Shown: positions 33,902 through 46,271 of the stretch, one piece after another
Position numbering within the stretch: the first letter of the stretch is position 1
Layout: each line of letters starts with the position of its first letter
NCBI GenBank assembly: GCA_037013495.1
Contig: CM072802.1
Location: 45,794,501-45,858,500, forward strand
DNA length: 64,000 bases
Reading direction: 5' to 3'
Origin: Hippophae tibetana
Taxonomy: Eukaryota > Streptophyta > Magnoliopsida > Rosales > Elaeagnaceae
Made by a program: the position numbers and the translations under genes
Notes under the pieces: model-generated
The model's database searches: none
The model's input: the letters and a program-made list of their open reading frames with translations, nothing else
Told to the model about the DNA's origin: nothing

Positions 33902-34875
33902 GGGGTAAAATTGGAAGAAACATTTGCAATATAAATGGAATCTTGATTCCTTAAATGGGGTAGAAGGAACTATGATTACTTCTCTTTTAGGTATCCATTT
34001 TATTTTACTCTCACTTTTCAGCCCAACCAAACATAAAATTGCAAGGTATCAATTCTATTTCATTCTAATCCAATCAACCAAACATAGGGTAATTCTAGCA
34101 TTTATACAAGAAATTCAAGTTTAACATATACCAAATGTCTCTAAATAAACTAACAAAATAAATAACTCCAATAAGAAGAAAATCCAAGTCTAAGAAGTAG
34201 TAATTGATGGATTTTTGGAGGTATGTTGTGATATTGTAATAAAGAATTATGATTTTATATTTTTACTAAGTTTGTGTAACAATCACATCATCACCTCATG
34301 TCATTGATCCATCATCTCTTGTTGTTTAGTAAACATCTCAACAAGATGATCCTGAGTTTAAATTTGCTGACAGCAGATTTAAAATTTGAACACTTTCGAT
34401 GTGGACAATGGAATGTAATGAAAATGGGAATAGGAATGAGAGTGGAATGGAAACAATTTTATTTGGTTTGACCACTCGAATCAAAGAAGAAATCAGTATT
34501 AAATGTATGGTATACAATTGGAATAGAATGGAAAACACAATATATTATCGTAATACTCTATATTCAGTAAAGTTTAAATAATATAATTTAACAATTATAT
34601 TTACATGACACATAATACAATGTTGAAATCATTATTTTTTTAAATAATTATTACTTAAAAATAAAATATATTTTTAAAATTATTATTTTTCTTAATGGGG
34701 TTTAGGGTTTAGAGGTTTGGGATTTAGGGATTTATGGTTTTGGGTTTTGGGATTAGGGTTAAATTTAAGGGTTAAGGTTTTGGGTTAAAATTATAATTAT
34801 TCTAAACAAGGTTTAGGGATTTAGGGTTTTGGGTTTAAGATTTAGGTCTTTGGCTTTAGGGCTATATTTTGGGGT
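33902..34875 (+). repeat. Composite satellite unit 12 (core 33902-34697, spacer 34698-34875)
   Basis: The core lacks roughly 100 bases normally found between ACATAGGGTAAT and TTCTAGCATTTAT, including the near-palindrome. The spacer is only about 180 bases. Confidence 0.75.
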
Positions 34876-35890
34876 TGGGGTAAATTTGAATTTTTTTTTT
34901 GAGATGGGAATGGAATCATGATTCCTTAAATGGGGAAGAAGAAATTATGATTCCTTCTTTTTTAGGAATTGATTTCATTTCATTCCCACTCTTTAGCCCA
35001 TCCAAACTTAAAATTGGAAGGAATCAATTCTGGTTCCATTCTATTACATATACAAAAATATACTCTACATTCTCTATCAAATTATATACCACCTCATCCA
35101 AAACATGTCCCAATACAAAATCAACCAAGTAATTCTAGCATTAATTCAAGAGCTTCAAGTTTAACATGTACCAAATGTCTCTACATAAACTAACAAAATA
35201 ATATAACTCTAATAAAAAAAATCCAAGTCTAAGGTGATGGATAAATTGATGGATTTTTTGAGGTAGGTGCTACATGTGATATTGTACAAAAGAATTATTA
35301 TCCAATATTTTGACTAAGTTTTTGTAAGAATCTCATCATAACCTCGTGTTATTGAGCCATCATCTCCTAATGTTGAGTAAATATCTCAATACGATGATCC
35401 TGAGTTTAAATTTGCTGATTGTGGACTTGAAATTTAAACACTTCCGACATGGACAATGGAATGGAATCGTAATGGGATTGTGAGTAGGAATGGAATGGAA
35501 ACATTTTTTTCGTTTGACTGCTTTAATCAAAGAAGGAATCAATATTATAGTGTTTGGTTTACAATTGGAATATAATGTAAAATACTGTATATTACCTTAA
35601 TACCCAACTATATTCAGTCAAATTTATATAATATTATTTAATTATTATTTTTTGTTATACAAACTACATTATTAAAATCAATATTTCCCTAATAAATATT
35701 ACCTAAAAATAAATATATTATTAAAATTATTATTTTTCTAAATTGGGTTTAGGTTTTAGGGGTTAGGGATATGTTTATGGGTTAAGGTTTAACATAAAAA
35801 TTATTCTTTTTCTAAATTGGGTTTATAATTTTGAGATTTCGGATTTGGGATTTTGGGTTTTGGATTTTCGACTTAGTGTTTAGGGTTTAG
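34876..35890 (+). repeat. Composite satellite unit 13 (core 34876-35744, spacer 35745-35890)
   Basis: The core lacks the block between TTCTATTAC and ATATACAAAAATA that holds the near-palindrome. The spacer is about 145 bases. Confidence 0.75.
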
Positions 35891-37231
35891 GGTATAATTG
35901 GGAAAACAAATTTGAGATGAGAATGAATCATGATTCCTTAAGGGGGTGAAGGAATTATGATTACTTCTATTATAGAAATCGTTGTCATTTTATTCTCATT
36001 TTTCAACCCAACCAAACATAAAAATTGAAGGAATCAATTTTAATTCCATTCTATTCCAGTCAACCAAACGTATGGCAATGTAATATTACCTTTGTATAAA
36101 CAAAATATAATAAACATTCTCTTTGGAAATAAATTCCACCTAATCCAAAACATGTCCGAATATACCATCACCAAAGCAATTATAGCATTTATTCAAGAAC
36201 TTCAAGTTTAACATATACCAAATGTCTTTAAATAAACTAACAAAAATAATATAACTCCAATAAAAAAATCCAAGTCTAAGAAGATGGAGAAATCAATGGA
36301 TTTTGGGAGGTATGTGCTACTTGTGATATCATAATAAAGAATTATAATGCAATATTTTGACTAAGTTTGTGTAAGAATCTCATCATCACCTCATGTCATT
36401 GAGCCATCATCTCCTATTATTGAGTAAATATCTCAATACGATGATCCTAATTTTACATTAGGTGATGGTGGACTTGAAATTTGACCACTTTTGACATGGA
36501 AAACGGCATGGAATCGGAATGGGATTATGAATAGGAATGGAATGGAAACATTTTTTTGCATTTGATAACTGAAATCAAAGAAGAAATTAGTATTATAATG
36601 TTTGGTTTACAATTGGGATGGAAAGTAAAACATTGTATATTACCTTAATACCTATATATTTCGTAAAATTTAAATAATATCATTTAATTATAATTTTTTT
36701 GTGAGAAAAAAATTATTGAAATCATTAATTTTCAAAATAATTATTACTTAAAAATAAAATATATTTTGAAAATTATTATATTCCTAATTAGGATTTTGGG
36801 TTTGAAGGTTTGGGATTTGGGATCTAGGGATCTAGGGATTTGGTGTTCTGTGTTTTTGGATTTGGGGTTTCGTATTTAGTTTTTAAGGTTTGGGGTTTTG
36901 GTATTAGGATTTGGAGTTATGTTTGTGGTTTAAGGTTTAGGGTCAAAATTATTATTTTTCTAAATAGGGTTTACAGTTTTAGGATTTATGGTTTACGATT
37001 ATATATTATGGGTTAAGGTTTAAGGTTAAAAATATTAATGTTCTAAATAGGGATAAGGGTTTTTGGATTTTAGATTTGGGGTTTGAGGTTATATTTATGG
37101 ATTAAGGTTTAGGGTTAAAATTATTACTTTTCTAAATTAGGTTTCGGGTTTTGGGTTTTGGGATTTGGGATTTAGGATTTAGGGTTTCGGATTTAGGGCT
37201 CAAGGCTTAGGATTTAGGGTTATATTTGGGG
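35891..37231 (+). repeat. Composite satellite unit 14 (core 35891-36791, spacer 36792-37231)
   Basis: Full-length core with the GGCAATGTAATATTACC form of the near-palindrome near 36073. Confidence 0.78.
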
Positions 37232-38071
37232 TTAGGGTAAAATTAGGAAAACTAATTGTGATGGGAATGGAATCGTGATTACTTTAGAGGAAAAAGGGAA
37301 TTATGATTCCTTCTCTTTTAGTAATCGATTTCAGTTAATTCCCACTTTTCACCCCAACCAATTAAAAAATTGGAAGGAATCAATTCAAATTTATTCCAAT
37401 CTAATAAACCAATCATAGGGTAATGTACCTTTACATATACAAAAATATACTCCACATCCACTATCAAAATATGTACCATCTAATCCAAAACATGTCCTAT
37501 TATACCGTCCTCCAAGTAATTCTAGCATTTATTGTACTAATGAATTATGATGCAATATTTTGACCAAGTTTGTGTAAGAATCTCATCATAACCTCATGTT
37601 ATTAAGCCATCATCTCCTATTGTTGAGTAAATATCTCAATACGATGATCCTAAGTTTAAATTTGCTGATCGTGGACTTGTTTGAACACTTCGACATGGAC
37701 AATGGAATGGAATGGAATTGGAATAGGATTGGGAATAGGAATGGAATGGAATTTTTTTTTCGTTTGACTCCTTTAATCAAAGGAGGAATCAGTATTATAG
37801 TGTTTGGTTTACAATATGAATAGAATTTAAAATATTGTATATTACCTTAATACCTATATATTTAATAAAATTTAAATAATAAAATTTAATTATTATTGTT
37901 TCGTTATACAAAATACATTATTGAAATCAATATTTTTCCTAATAATTATTACATAAAAATAAATTATATTATTAAAATTATTATTTTTCTAAATTGGGTT
38001 TAGGGTTTAGAGGCTTGAGATTTTGGATTTAGGAATATGAGGTTTAGGATTTTATGGTTTGGGGTTATGTT
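37232..38071 (+). repeat. Composite satellite unit 15 (core 37232-37998, spacer 37999-38071)
   Basis: The core lacks the central GAAGATGGAG block: sequence jumps from TTCTAGCATTTATTG to TACTAATGAATTATG near 37531. The spacer is about 70 bases, the shortest seen. Confidence 0.75.
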
Positions 38072-38761
38072 TATGGGGGAGAAGGAATTATTAATACTTC
38101 TATTATCGAAATTGTTCTCATTTTATTTTCACTTTTCAGCCCAACGAAACATAAAATTGGAAAGAATCAATTCTATTTCAGTCAACCAAACGCAGAGAAA
38201 TGTAATATTACCTTTACTTATACAAAAATATACTAAACATTCTCTTTGAAAATATATTCCACCTAATCCAAAACATGTCCCAATATACCATCAATAAAGA
38301 AATTCTAACATTGATTCAAGAACTTAAAATTTAACATATACCAAATGTCTCTAAATAAACTTACAAAATAAAATAACTCCAATAATAAAAATAGAAATCA
38401 ATAGATTTTGGGAGGTATGTGCTACTTGTGATATTGTACTAAAGAATTATGATGCAATATTTTGATTAAGTTTGTGTAAGAATATCGTCATCATCGCATG
38501 TCATTGTGCCATCATATCCTGTTCTTGAGTAAATATCTCAATACGATGATGTTGATTTTAAATTTGTTGATGGTGGACTTGAAATTTGAACACTTTCGAC
38601 TTGGAAAATGAAATGGAATTATATTTATGGGTTAAGATTTAGGGTTAAAGTTATTATTTTTTTAATTTAGGTTTAGGTTTTAGGATTTTGGGATTTGGGA
38701 TTTGGAATTTGGGATTTAGGATTTAGGGTTAAGGGTTTAGGATTTAGGGTTATATTTGAAG
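38072..38761 (+). repeat. Partial satellite unit 16 (core 38072-38620, spacer to 38761)
   Basis: The core starts at GGGGGAGAAGGAATTA, without the first palindrome, and stops at AAATGGAATT without the 3' third. Confidence 0.72.
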
Positions 38762-39728
38762 TTGGGAAAAATTAGGAAAAATAATTGTGATGGGAATGGA
38801 ATCATGATTACTTAAGGGGGAAGAAGGAATTATGATTCCTTCTTTTTAAGTAATCGATTTCATTTAATTCTCACTTTTTAGCCAAATCAATTAAAAAATT
38901 GGAAGGAATCAATTCTGATTTATTTGAATCTAATAAATCAAACATTGGGTAATGTAATATTACCTTTACATATACACAAATATACTCCACATTCTCTATC
39001 AAAATATGTACCACCTAATCCAAAACATGTCCTAATATACTATCCTCCAATAAATTCTTGCATTTATTCATGAACTTCAAGTTTAACATATACCAAATGT
39101 CTCTACATAAACTAACAAAATAATATAACTCCAATAAGAAAAAAATCCAAGTCTAAGATGATGGAGAAATTGATGGATTTTGTGAGGTTAGTGTTACATG
39201 TGATATTGTAATTAAAAATAATATATATTATTAAAATTATTAGTTTTCTAAATATTGTTTAGAGTTTTGAGGTTTGGGATTATGGATTTAGGGATTTGGG
39301 GTTTAGGAATTTCAAATTTTGGGATTTAGGGTTTTGGTTTAGTGTTTATGGTTATATTTATAGGTTAAGGTTTAGGGTTAAAATTATTATTTTTCTAAAT
39401 AGGGATAGGGTTTTGGGATTTTAAATTTAGTTTTTATGGTTTATGGTTTAGTGTTTAGTGATATATTTCTGGGTTAAGGTTTAGACTTAAAATTATTGTT
39501 TTTCTAAATAGGGTTTTAGGTTTTGAGACTTGAGATTTGAGGTTTAGGGTTTATGATTTACGTTTACGTTTAGGGTTATATTTGTGGGTTAATGTTTTAG
39601 GTTAAAATTATTATTTTTCTAAATATAGTTTAGGGTTTCGAGTATTGGAATTAGGGATTTTGGATTTAGTGTTTCAGGTTTAGGATTTTGGGCTAAGGTT
39701 TTAGGGTTTTTTGTTATAATTTGGGTTG
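38762..39728 (+). repeat. Partial satellite unit 17 (core 38762-39257, spacer 39258-39728)
   Basis: The core runs to GATATTGTAATT in the central part and then jumps directly to the A/T-rich tail, so the middle 400 bases are absent. Confidence 0.72.
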
Positions 39729-41051
39729 GGGTAAAATTGGAAAAATAATTGAGAGGGGAATGGAATCATGATTCCTTAAGTAGGAGAGATGAAATTATGA
39801 TTCATTCTCTTTTTAGAATTCATGTCACTTAATTGCCACTTTTAAAGCGAAACCAAATATAAAATTAGAAGGAATCAATTCTGATTCCATTCCATTCTAG
39901 TCAACCAAACATAGATTAATGTAATATTACCTTTACATATAGAAATATATACACTGCTTTCTCCATCAAAATATATTACACCTAATCCTAAACATGTCCC
40001 AATATACCGTCAACCAAGAAATTCAAGCATTTATTCAAGAACTTCAAGTTTAACATATACCAAATGCCTCTACCAAAACTAAAATATAATGTAAATCCAA
40101 TGAGAAAATAAATCCATGTCTAAAAAGATGGAGAAATTTATGGATGTTGTAAGATAGGTGCTACTTGTTATATTGTACTAAAGAATTATGATGCTATATT
40201 TTGACTATAATTGTGTAAGAATCTCATCATCACTTTATGTCATTGAGCCATTCGCTCTTGTTGTTGAGTAAATATTTCAATACGATGATCCTATGTTCAA
40301 ATTTGTTGACCGTGGACTTAATATTTGAACACTTTCGACAATGGAAACGAAATGAAATTGGAATGAAAATACGAATGGGTATGGAATGAAAATAGTTTTG
40401 TTTGGTTTCATCACTGGAATAAAAAAAGAATCAATATTATAGTGTTTGGTTTACAATTGGAATGGAATGAAAATTACTGTATTTTACTTTATACCCATGT
40501 ATTCAGTAAAATTTAAATAATATCATTTAACTATTATTTTCGTTAGACAAAAACATTAATTAAATAATTATTTTTCTAAATAGTTATTACTTAAAAAATA
40601 ATATATATTATTAAAATTATTATTTTTCTAAATAGGAATCAAAGTTTTGAGGTTTGGGATTTGAGATTTAGGTATTTGGTGTTTAGGATTTTGTGATTTT
40701 GTGATTTGGGATTTAGGGTTATATTAGAGGGTTAAGGTTTATTGTTAAAATTTTATTTTTTTAAATAGTGTTTAGGGGATTGGGATTTGAGATTTAGGGT
40801 TTAGGGTTTAGGATTTAGTGTTATATTTATGGGTTAAGGTTTAGGGTTGAAATTATTATTTTTCTAAATAGGGTTTTTGGATTTGGGATTTGAGGTTTCG
40901 GGTCATATTTGTGGTTTAAGATTTATGGTTAAAATTATTATTTTCCAAAATATGGTTTATGGTTTTGTGATTTGTGATTTGGGGTTTTGGGTTCACAGTT
41001 TAGGGTTATTTTTGTGGGTTAGGGTTTATGGTTTTTAGTTTTATTTAGGGT
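39729..41051 (+). repeat. Composite satellite unit 18 (core 39729-40636, spacer 40637-41051)
   Basis: Full-length core carrying GGAATCATGATTCC at about 39762 and the inverted-type segment TGTTTGGTTTACAATTGG near 40444. Confidence 0.8.
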
Positions 41052-42265
41052 TAGGGTGAACTTAGATCAAAATGTGAGAGTGGAACGGAATCATGATTCC
41101 TGAAGTAGGGGAGAAGAAATTAATGATTTCTTCTCTTTAAGGAATCAATTTCGTTCAATTGCCACTTTTAAGCCTTACCAAACAAAAAATTAGAAGGAAT
41201 TAATTCTTATTCCATTCCAATCCAGTCAACCAAACATAGGGTAATGTAATATTACTTTTACCTATACAAAAATATACCTCACATTCTCTATCAAAATATA
41301 CACCACATAATCCAAAACATGTCCCAATATATCATCAACTAAGAATTTCTAGCATTTATTCAAGAACTTCAAGTTTAACATATATCAAATGTCTCTACAT
41401 AAATTAATAAAATAAAGTAACTCCAATAAGAAAAAAAATCCTAGACTAAGAAGACAGATAAATTGAAGGATATTATGAGGTAGGTGCTACTTGTGATATT
41501 GTAGTAAAGAATTATGATGCTATATTTTCACTAAATTTGAGGAAGAATCAAATCATAAGCTCATGTCATTGAGCCATCATCTATTATTGTTGGGTAAATA
41601 TCTTAATATAATGATCCTGAGTTTAAATTTTCTAACCGTGGCTTTAAATTTGAACACTTTCGACATGGAAAATGGAGTGTAAGCGGAATGGGAAAGAGAC
41701 TGTCAATAGAAACAATTTTTTTGATTTAATCACTATAGTCAAAGAATAAATTAGTATTATAGTGTTTGGTTGACAATTGAAATGGAATGGAAAACACTAT
41801 ATTACCTTAATTCTCATATATCAAGTAAAATTTAAATAATATCATTTAATTATTATTTTTTGCTAGGTAAAATAAATTATTGAAATCATTTTTTTTCTAA
41901 ATAATTATAACTTAAAAATAAAATAAATTTTCAAATTATTATTTCTCTAAGTATGGTTGAGGGTTGGAAGGTTTGGGATTTGGTATTTAGGGCTTTGGAA
42001 TTTGGGATTTGTTTTTTAGGGTTATATTTTTATGTTAAGGTTTAGGGTTAAAATGATTACTTTTCTAAATACGGTTTAGGATTTTGGAATTTGAGGTTTA
42101 GGGTTTAGGGTTATATTTGTGGGATAAGATTTAGGGTAAAAATTATTATTTTCCTAAAAAGGGTTTACGGTTTTTGGATTTGGGATTTGGGGTTTAAGGT
42201 TTAGGGTTTAGGGTTTTGGGATTTGGGATTTAGGGATTAGGGTTTAGGGTTTTATTTGTGATTGG
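41052..42265 (+). repeat. Composite satellite unit 19 (core 41052-41956, spacer 41957-42265)
   Basis: Full-length core with GGAATCATGATTCC at about 41088. The spacer ends in a dense run of GGG triplets at 42181-42255. Confidence 0.8.
42181..42255 (+). other. G-run cluster, possible G-quadruplex
   Basis: About ten GGG or GGGG runs, mostly three to five bases apart (GGGATTTGGGGTTTAAGG, then TTTAGGGTTTAGGG and TTTTGGGATTTGGG), lie within 75 bases. Such spacing allows G-quadruplex folding on the plus strand, as known for telomeric DNA. Similar though looser clusters occur throughout the spacers. Confidence 0.5.
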
Positions 42266-43474
42266 TGTAAAATTGGAAAAAATATTTTTGATGAGAATGG
42301 ATTTTTTATTCTTTACAGGGAGAGAATGAATTATGATTCCTTCTGTTTTAGGAATCGATTCCATTTCGTTCCCATTTTTCAACCCATCTATACATAAAAT
42401 TGGAAGGAATCAATTCTTATTCTATTCCAATCCAATTAACCAAACATGTGGTAATGTAATAATACCTTTATATATACAAAAATATACACCACATTGTCTA
42501 TCAAAATATATACCAACTAATTAAAACAAATGTCCCATATACCATCAACCAATCAATTCTAGCATTTATTCAAGAACTTCAAGTTTAACATATACTACAT
42601 GCCTCTACAAAACTAACAAAAAAATATAACTCCAATAAGAAAAAAATTCCAAGTCTAAGAAGATGGAGAAATTGATAGATGTTGTGAGGTTGGTGCTACT
42701 TGTGATATTATACTAAAGAATTATAATGCTATATTTTGACTAAGTTTGTGTAAAAATCTCATCATCACCTAATTTCATTGAGCCACCATCTCCTATTGTT
42801 GAGTAAATATATCAATACGAAGATCTTGAGTTTAAATTTGCTAATCGTTGACTTAAAATTTGAACACTTTCGATATGTACATCGGAATGGAATAGTAATG
42901 TGAATAGGAATGGAATGGAAATTTATTGTAGTTTGAACACTATTCTCAAAGAAGGAATTAATATTATGGTGTTTGGTTTACAGTTGGAATAGAACAGAAA
43001 ATACTGTATATTACCTTAATACTCATATATTAGGTAAAATTTAAAAAATATCATTTAATTATTATTTTTTCGTAAGATATAATAAATTATTAAAATCTTT
43101 ATTTTTCTAAATAATTATTACTTAAAAATAAAATAATATATTAAAATTATTATTTTTCTAAATATGGTTTAGGGTTTGGAGGTTTGGGAATTGGGGTTTA
43201 AGGATTTGTAATTTGGGAATTTGGGTTTAAGGCTATAGTTATGGGTTAAGGTATAGGATTAAAATTATTATTTTTCTAAATAGGGTTTAAGGTTTTGGCA
43301 TTTAGGATTTAGGGTTTAGGCTTTTAGGTTTACGGTTTAGGGTTATATTTGTGGGTAAAAGTTTAGGGTTAAAATTATTATTTTTCGAAATAGAGTTTTT
43401 AGTTAATGGTTTTGGGATTTGGGATTTGGGATTTAGAGTTTATATATTAGGATTTAGGATTATATTTGTGGTTT
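42266..43474 (+). repeat. Composite satellite unit 20 (core 42266-43167, spacer 43168-43474)
   Basis: Full-length core. The first palindrome has drifted (GGATTTTTTATTC), while the central GAAGATGGAGAAATTGATAG block is kept. Confidence 0.78.
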
Positions 43475-46271
43475 CGGTAAAATTGGAAAACAACTTGAAA
43501 GTGTAATGGAATCATGATCCCTTAAGAGGGGGAGAAGAAATTAGGATTCCTTCTTTTTAAGGAATCGAATTCAATCAATTGCCGCTTTAAGCCCAATCAA
43601 AACAAAAAATTAGAAGGAATCAATTCTATTTCCATTCCATTCCAATCAAACAAATATAGGGTAGTGTAATATTACTTTAACATGTACAAAAATATCCTCC
43701 ACATTCTCTATCAAAATATATACCACCTAATCCAAAACATGCCCAACATACCGACAAAAAAGCAATTCAAGAATTTATTAAAGAACATCAAGTTTAAGAT
43801 ATATCAAATGTCTCTACATAATTTCACAAAATAAAATAATTCCAATAAGAAAAAATTCTATGTCTAAGAAGATGGATAAATGGATGGATGTTTTGAGGTA
43901 GGTGCTACTTGGGATATTGTACTAAAGAATTATGATGCTATATTTTGATTAAGTTTGTGTAAATATCTCATCATCACATTATGTCATTGAGCCATCATCT
44001 CTTGTTGTTGAGTAAATATCTCAATACAATGATCCTGAGTTTAAATTTTCTTACCGTGACTTTAAATTTGAAAACTCTAGACAAGGACAACGGAATGGAA
44101 TCAGAATGGCAATGTGAATAGGACTGGAATGGAAATAGTTTTTGTGGTATAACCACAAGAATCAAAAAAGGAATCTGTATTATATTGTTTGGTTTACAAT
44201 TGAAATGGAATGGAAAACACTCTATATTACCTTAATACTCATATGTTAAGTAAAATATAAATAATATTATTTTATTCTTATTTTTTGTTAAACAAAATAA
44301 ATTATTGAAATCATTATTTTTCTAAATAATTATTATTTAAAAATAACAAAAATTACTAAAATTATTATTTTTCAAAATATGGTATAGGGTTTGGAGGTTT
44401 GGGAATTGGAGTTTAGTGTTTCGGAATTTGTGATTTGAGGTTATATTTGTGGGTTAAGGTTTAGGGTTAAATTATTATTTTTCTAAATAGGGTTTTTGGA
44501 TTTGAGATTTAAGTTTGGGATTTGGGGTTTAGTGTTTTGAGTTTAGGGTTACATTATTTTGTTATGGTTTAGGGTTAAAATTATTATTTTTCTAAATAAT
44601 TAATGTTTAGGTTTTTGGATTTAGGATTTGGGATTTAGGATTTAGTGTCATATTTATGGGTTAATGGTTAGTGTCAAAAGTATTATTTTTCTAAAAAGGG
44701 TTTAGGGTTTGGGGTTTTAGATTTATGGGTTAGGGTTTAGGGTTATAATTATGGTTAGGGTAAATTTGGAAATAATATTTGAGATGGGAGAGTAATCATG
44801 ATTCTTTAAAGGAGGGAAAAGGAAGTATGATTTCTTCTCTTTTAGGAATCGACTCCATTCCATTCCCATATTTCAGCCAATCCAAACAAAAAATTCGAAA
44901 GAATCAATTCTAGCTCCATTCTAATCCAATTAACCAAACATAGGGTAATGTGATATTATTTTTACATATACAAAAATAAACTCCACATTGTCTATCAAAA
45001 TATATACCACCTAATCCAAAATAGGTCCCAATATACCATCAACCAAGTAATTCTAGCATTTATTCAAGAACATCAAATTTAACATATACCAAATGTCTCT
45101 ACATAAACTAACAAAAAAATATAACTCCAATAAGAAAAAAAATCCAAATCTAAGAAGATTGAGAAATTGATGAATGTTGTGAGGTAGGTGCTACTTGTGA
45201 TATTGGACTAAAGAATTATGATGCTATATTTTGACCAAGTTTGTGTATGATCTCATCATCACCTCATGTCATTGAGCCATCATCTCCTGTTGTTGAGTAA
45301 ATATATTAATACGAAGATCTTGAGTTTAAATTTGCTAATCGTTGACTTAAAAGTTAAACACTTTCGACATGGACAATGGAAAGGAATTAGATTTGGAATG
45401 TGAATAGGAATGGAATGGAAACAATTTTTTTCGTTTGAACAGTGAGATTGAAGAAGGAATGAGTAATATAGTGTTTGGTTTATATTTAGAATGAAAGGAA
45501 AACAATATATATTACCCTAATACTCATATATTAGGTAAAATTTAAGTAACATGTTTTAAATATTATTTTTTCGTGAGAAAAAGATATATTATTGAAATCA
45601 TTATTTTCTAAATAATTATTACTTATAAATTAAATATATTATTAAAGTATTTATTTTTCTAAATCGGGTTTCGGGTTTGGAGGTTTTGGATTTGAGATTT
45701 AGGGATGCTTGGTTTTGGGTTTTAGGGTTTAGGGTTTCAGGTTTAAGGTTATATTTGTGGGTTATTTTTTAGTGATAAAATTATTATTTTTCTAGATTGG
45801 GTTTAGAGTTTTGGAATTTGGGATTTGAGGTTTAGGGTTTTATTTGTGGGTTTAGTTTAGGATTAAAATTATATTTTTTTCTAAAAAGGGTTTAGGGTTT
45901 TGAGATTTTGTGTTTATGGTTATATTTTTCGGTTATGAATTAAGGTTATTATTTTTCTATATAGGGTATAGGTTTTGGGTTTATGGTTCAGGGTTTAACA
46001 TTATATTTGTGAGTTAAGGGTTAGGGTTAAAATTATTATTTTTCTAAGTACGGTTTATGGTTTTGGGAATTTTTATATAGGTTTAAGGTTTAGATTTTAA
46101 GGTTATATTTGTGGGTTATAGTTTAAGGTTTAATTTCTATTTTTCAAAATAAGGTGTAGTGTTTTGGAATTTGGGATTTGGGGTTTTGGGTTTAGGGTTA
46201 TATTTGTGCGTTATAGTTTAGGGTTAAAATTTTTATTTTTCAAAATAGGGTTTATTATTTTAGGATTTAGG
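43475..46271 (+). repeat. Dimer repeat, copy 1 (units 21 and 22)
   Basis: Core 21 is 43475-44381, spacer to 44756, core 22 is 44757-45666, spacer to 46271. This pair recurs in the same order as copy 2. Shared marks include AGAAGAAATTAGGAT and ACATACCGACAAA in the first core and GGAATCGACTCCATTCC in the second. Offsets between matching points are 2796 and 2803, so the repeat is about 2.8 kb. Confidence 0.75.
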
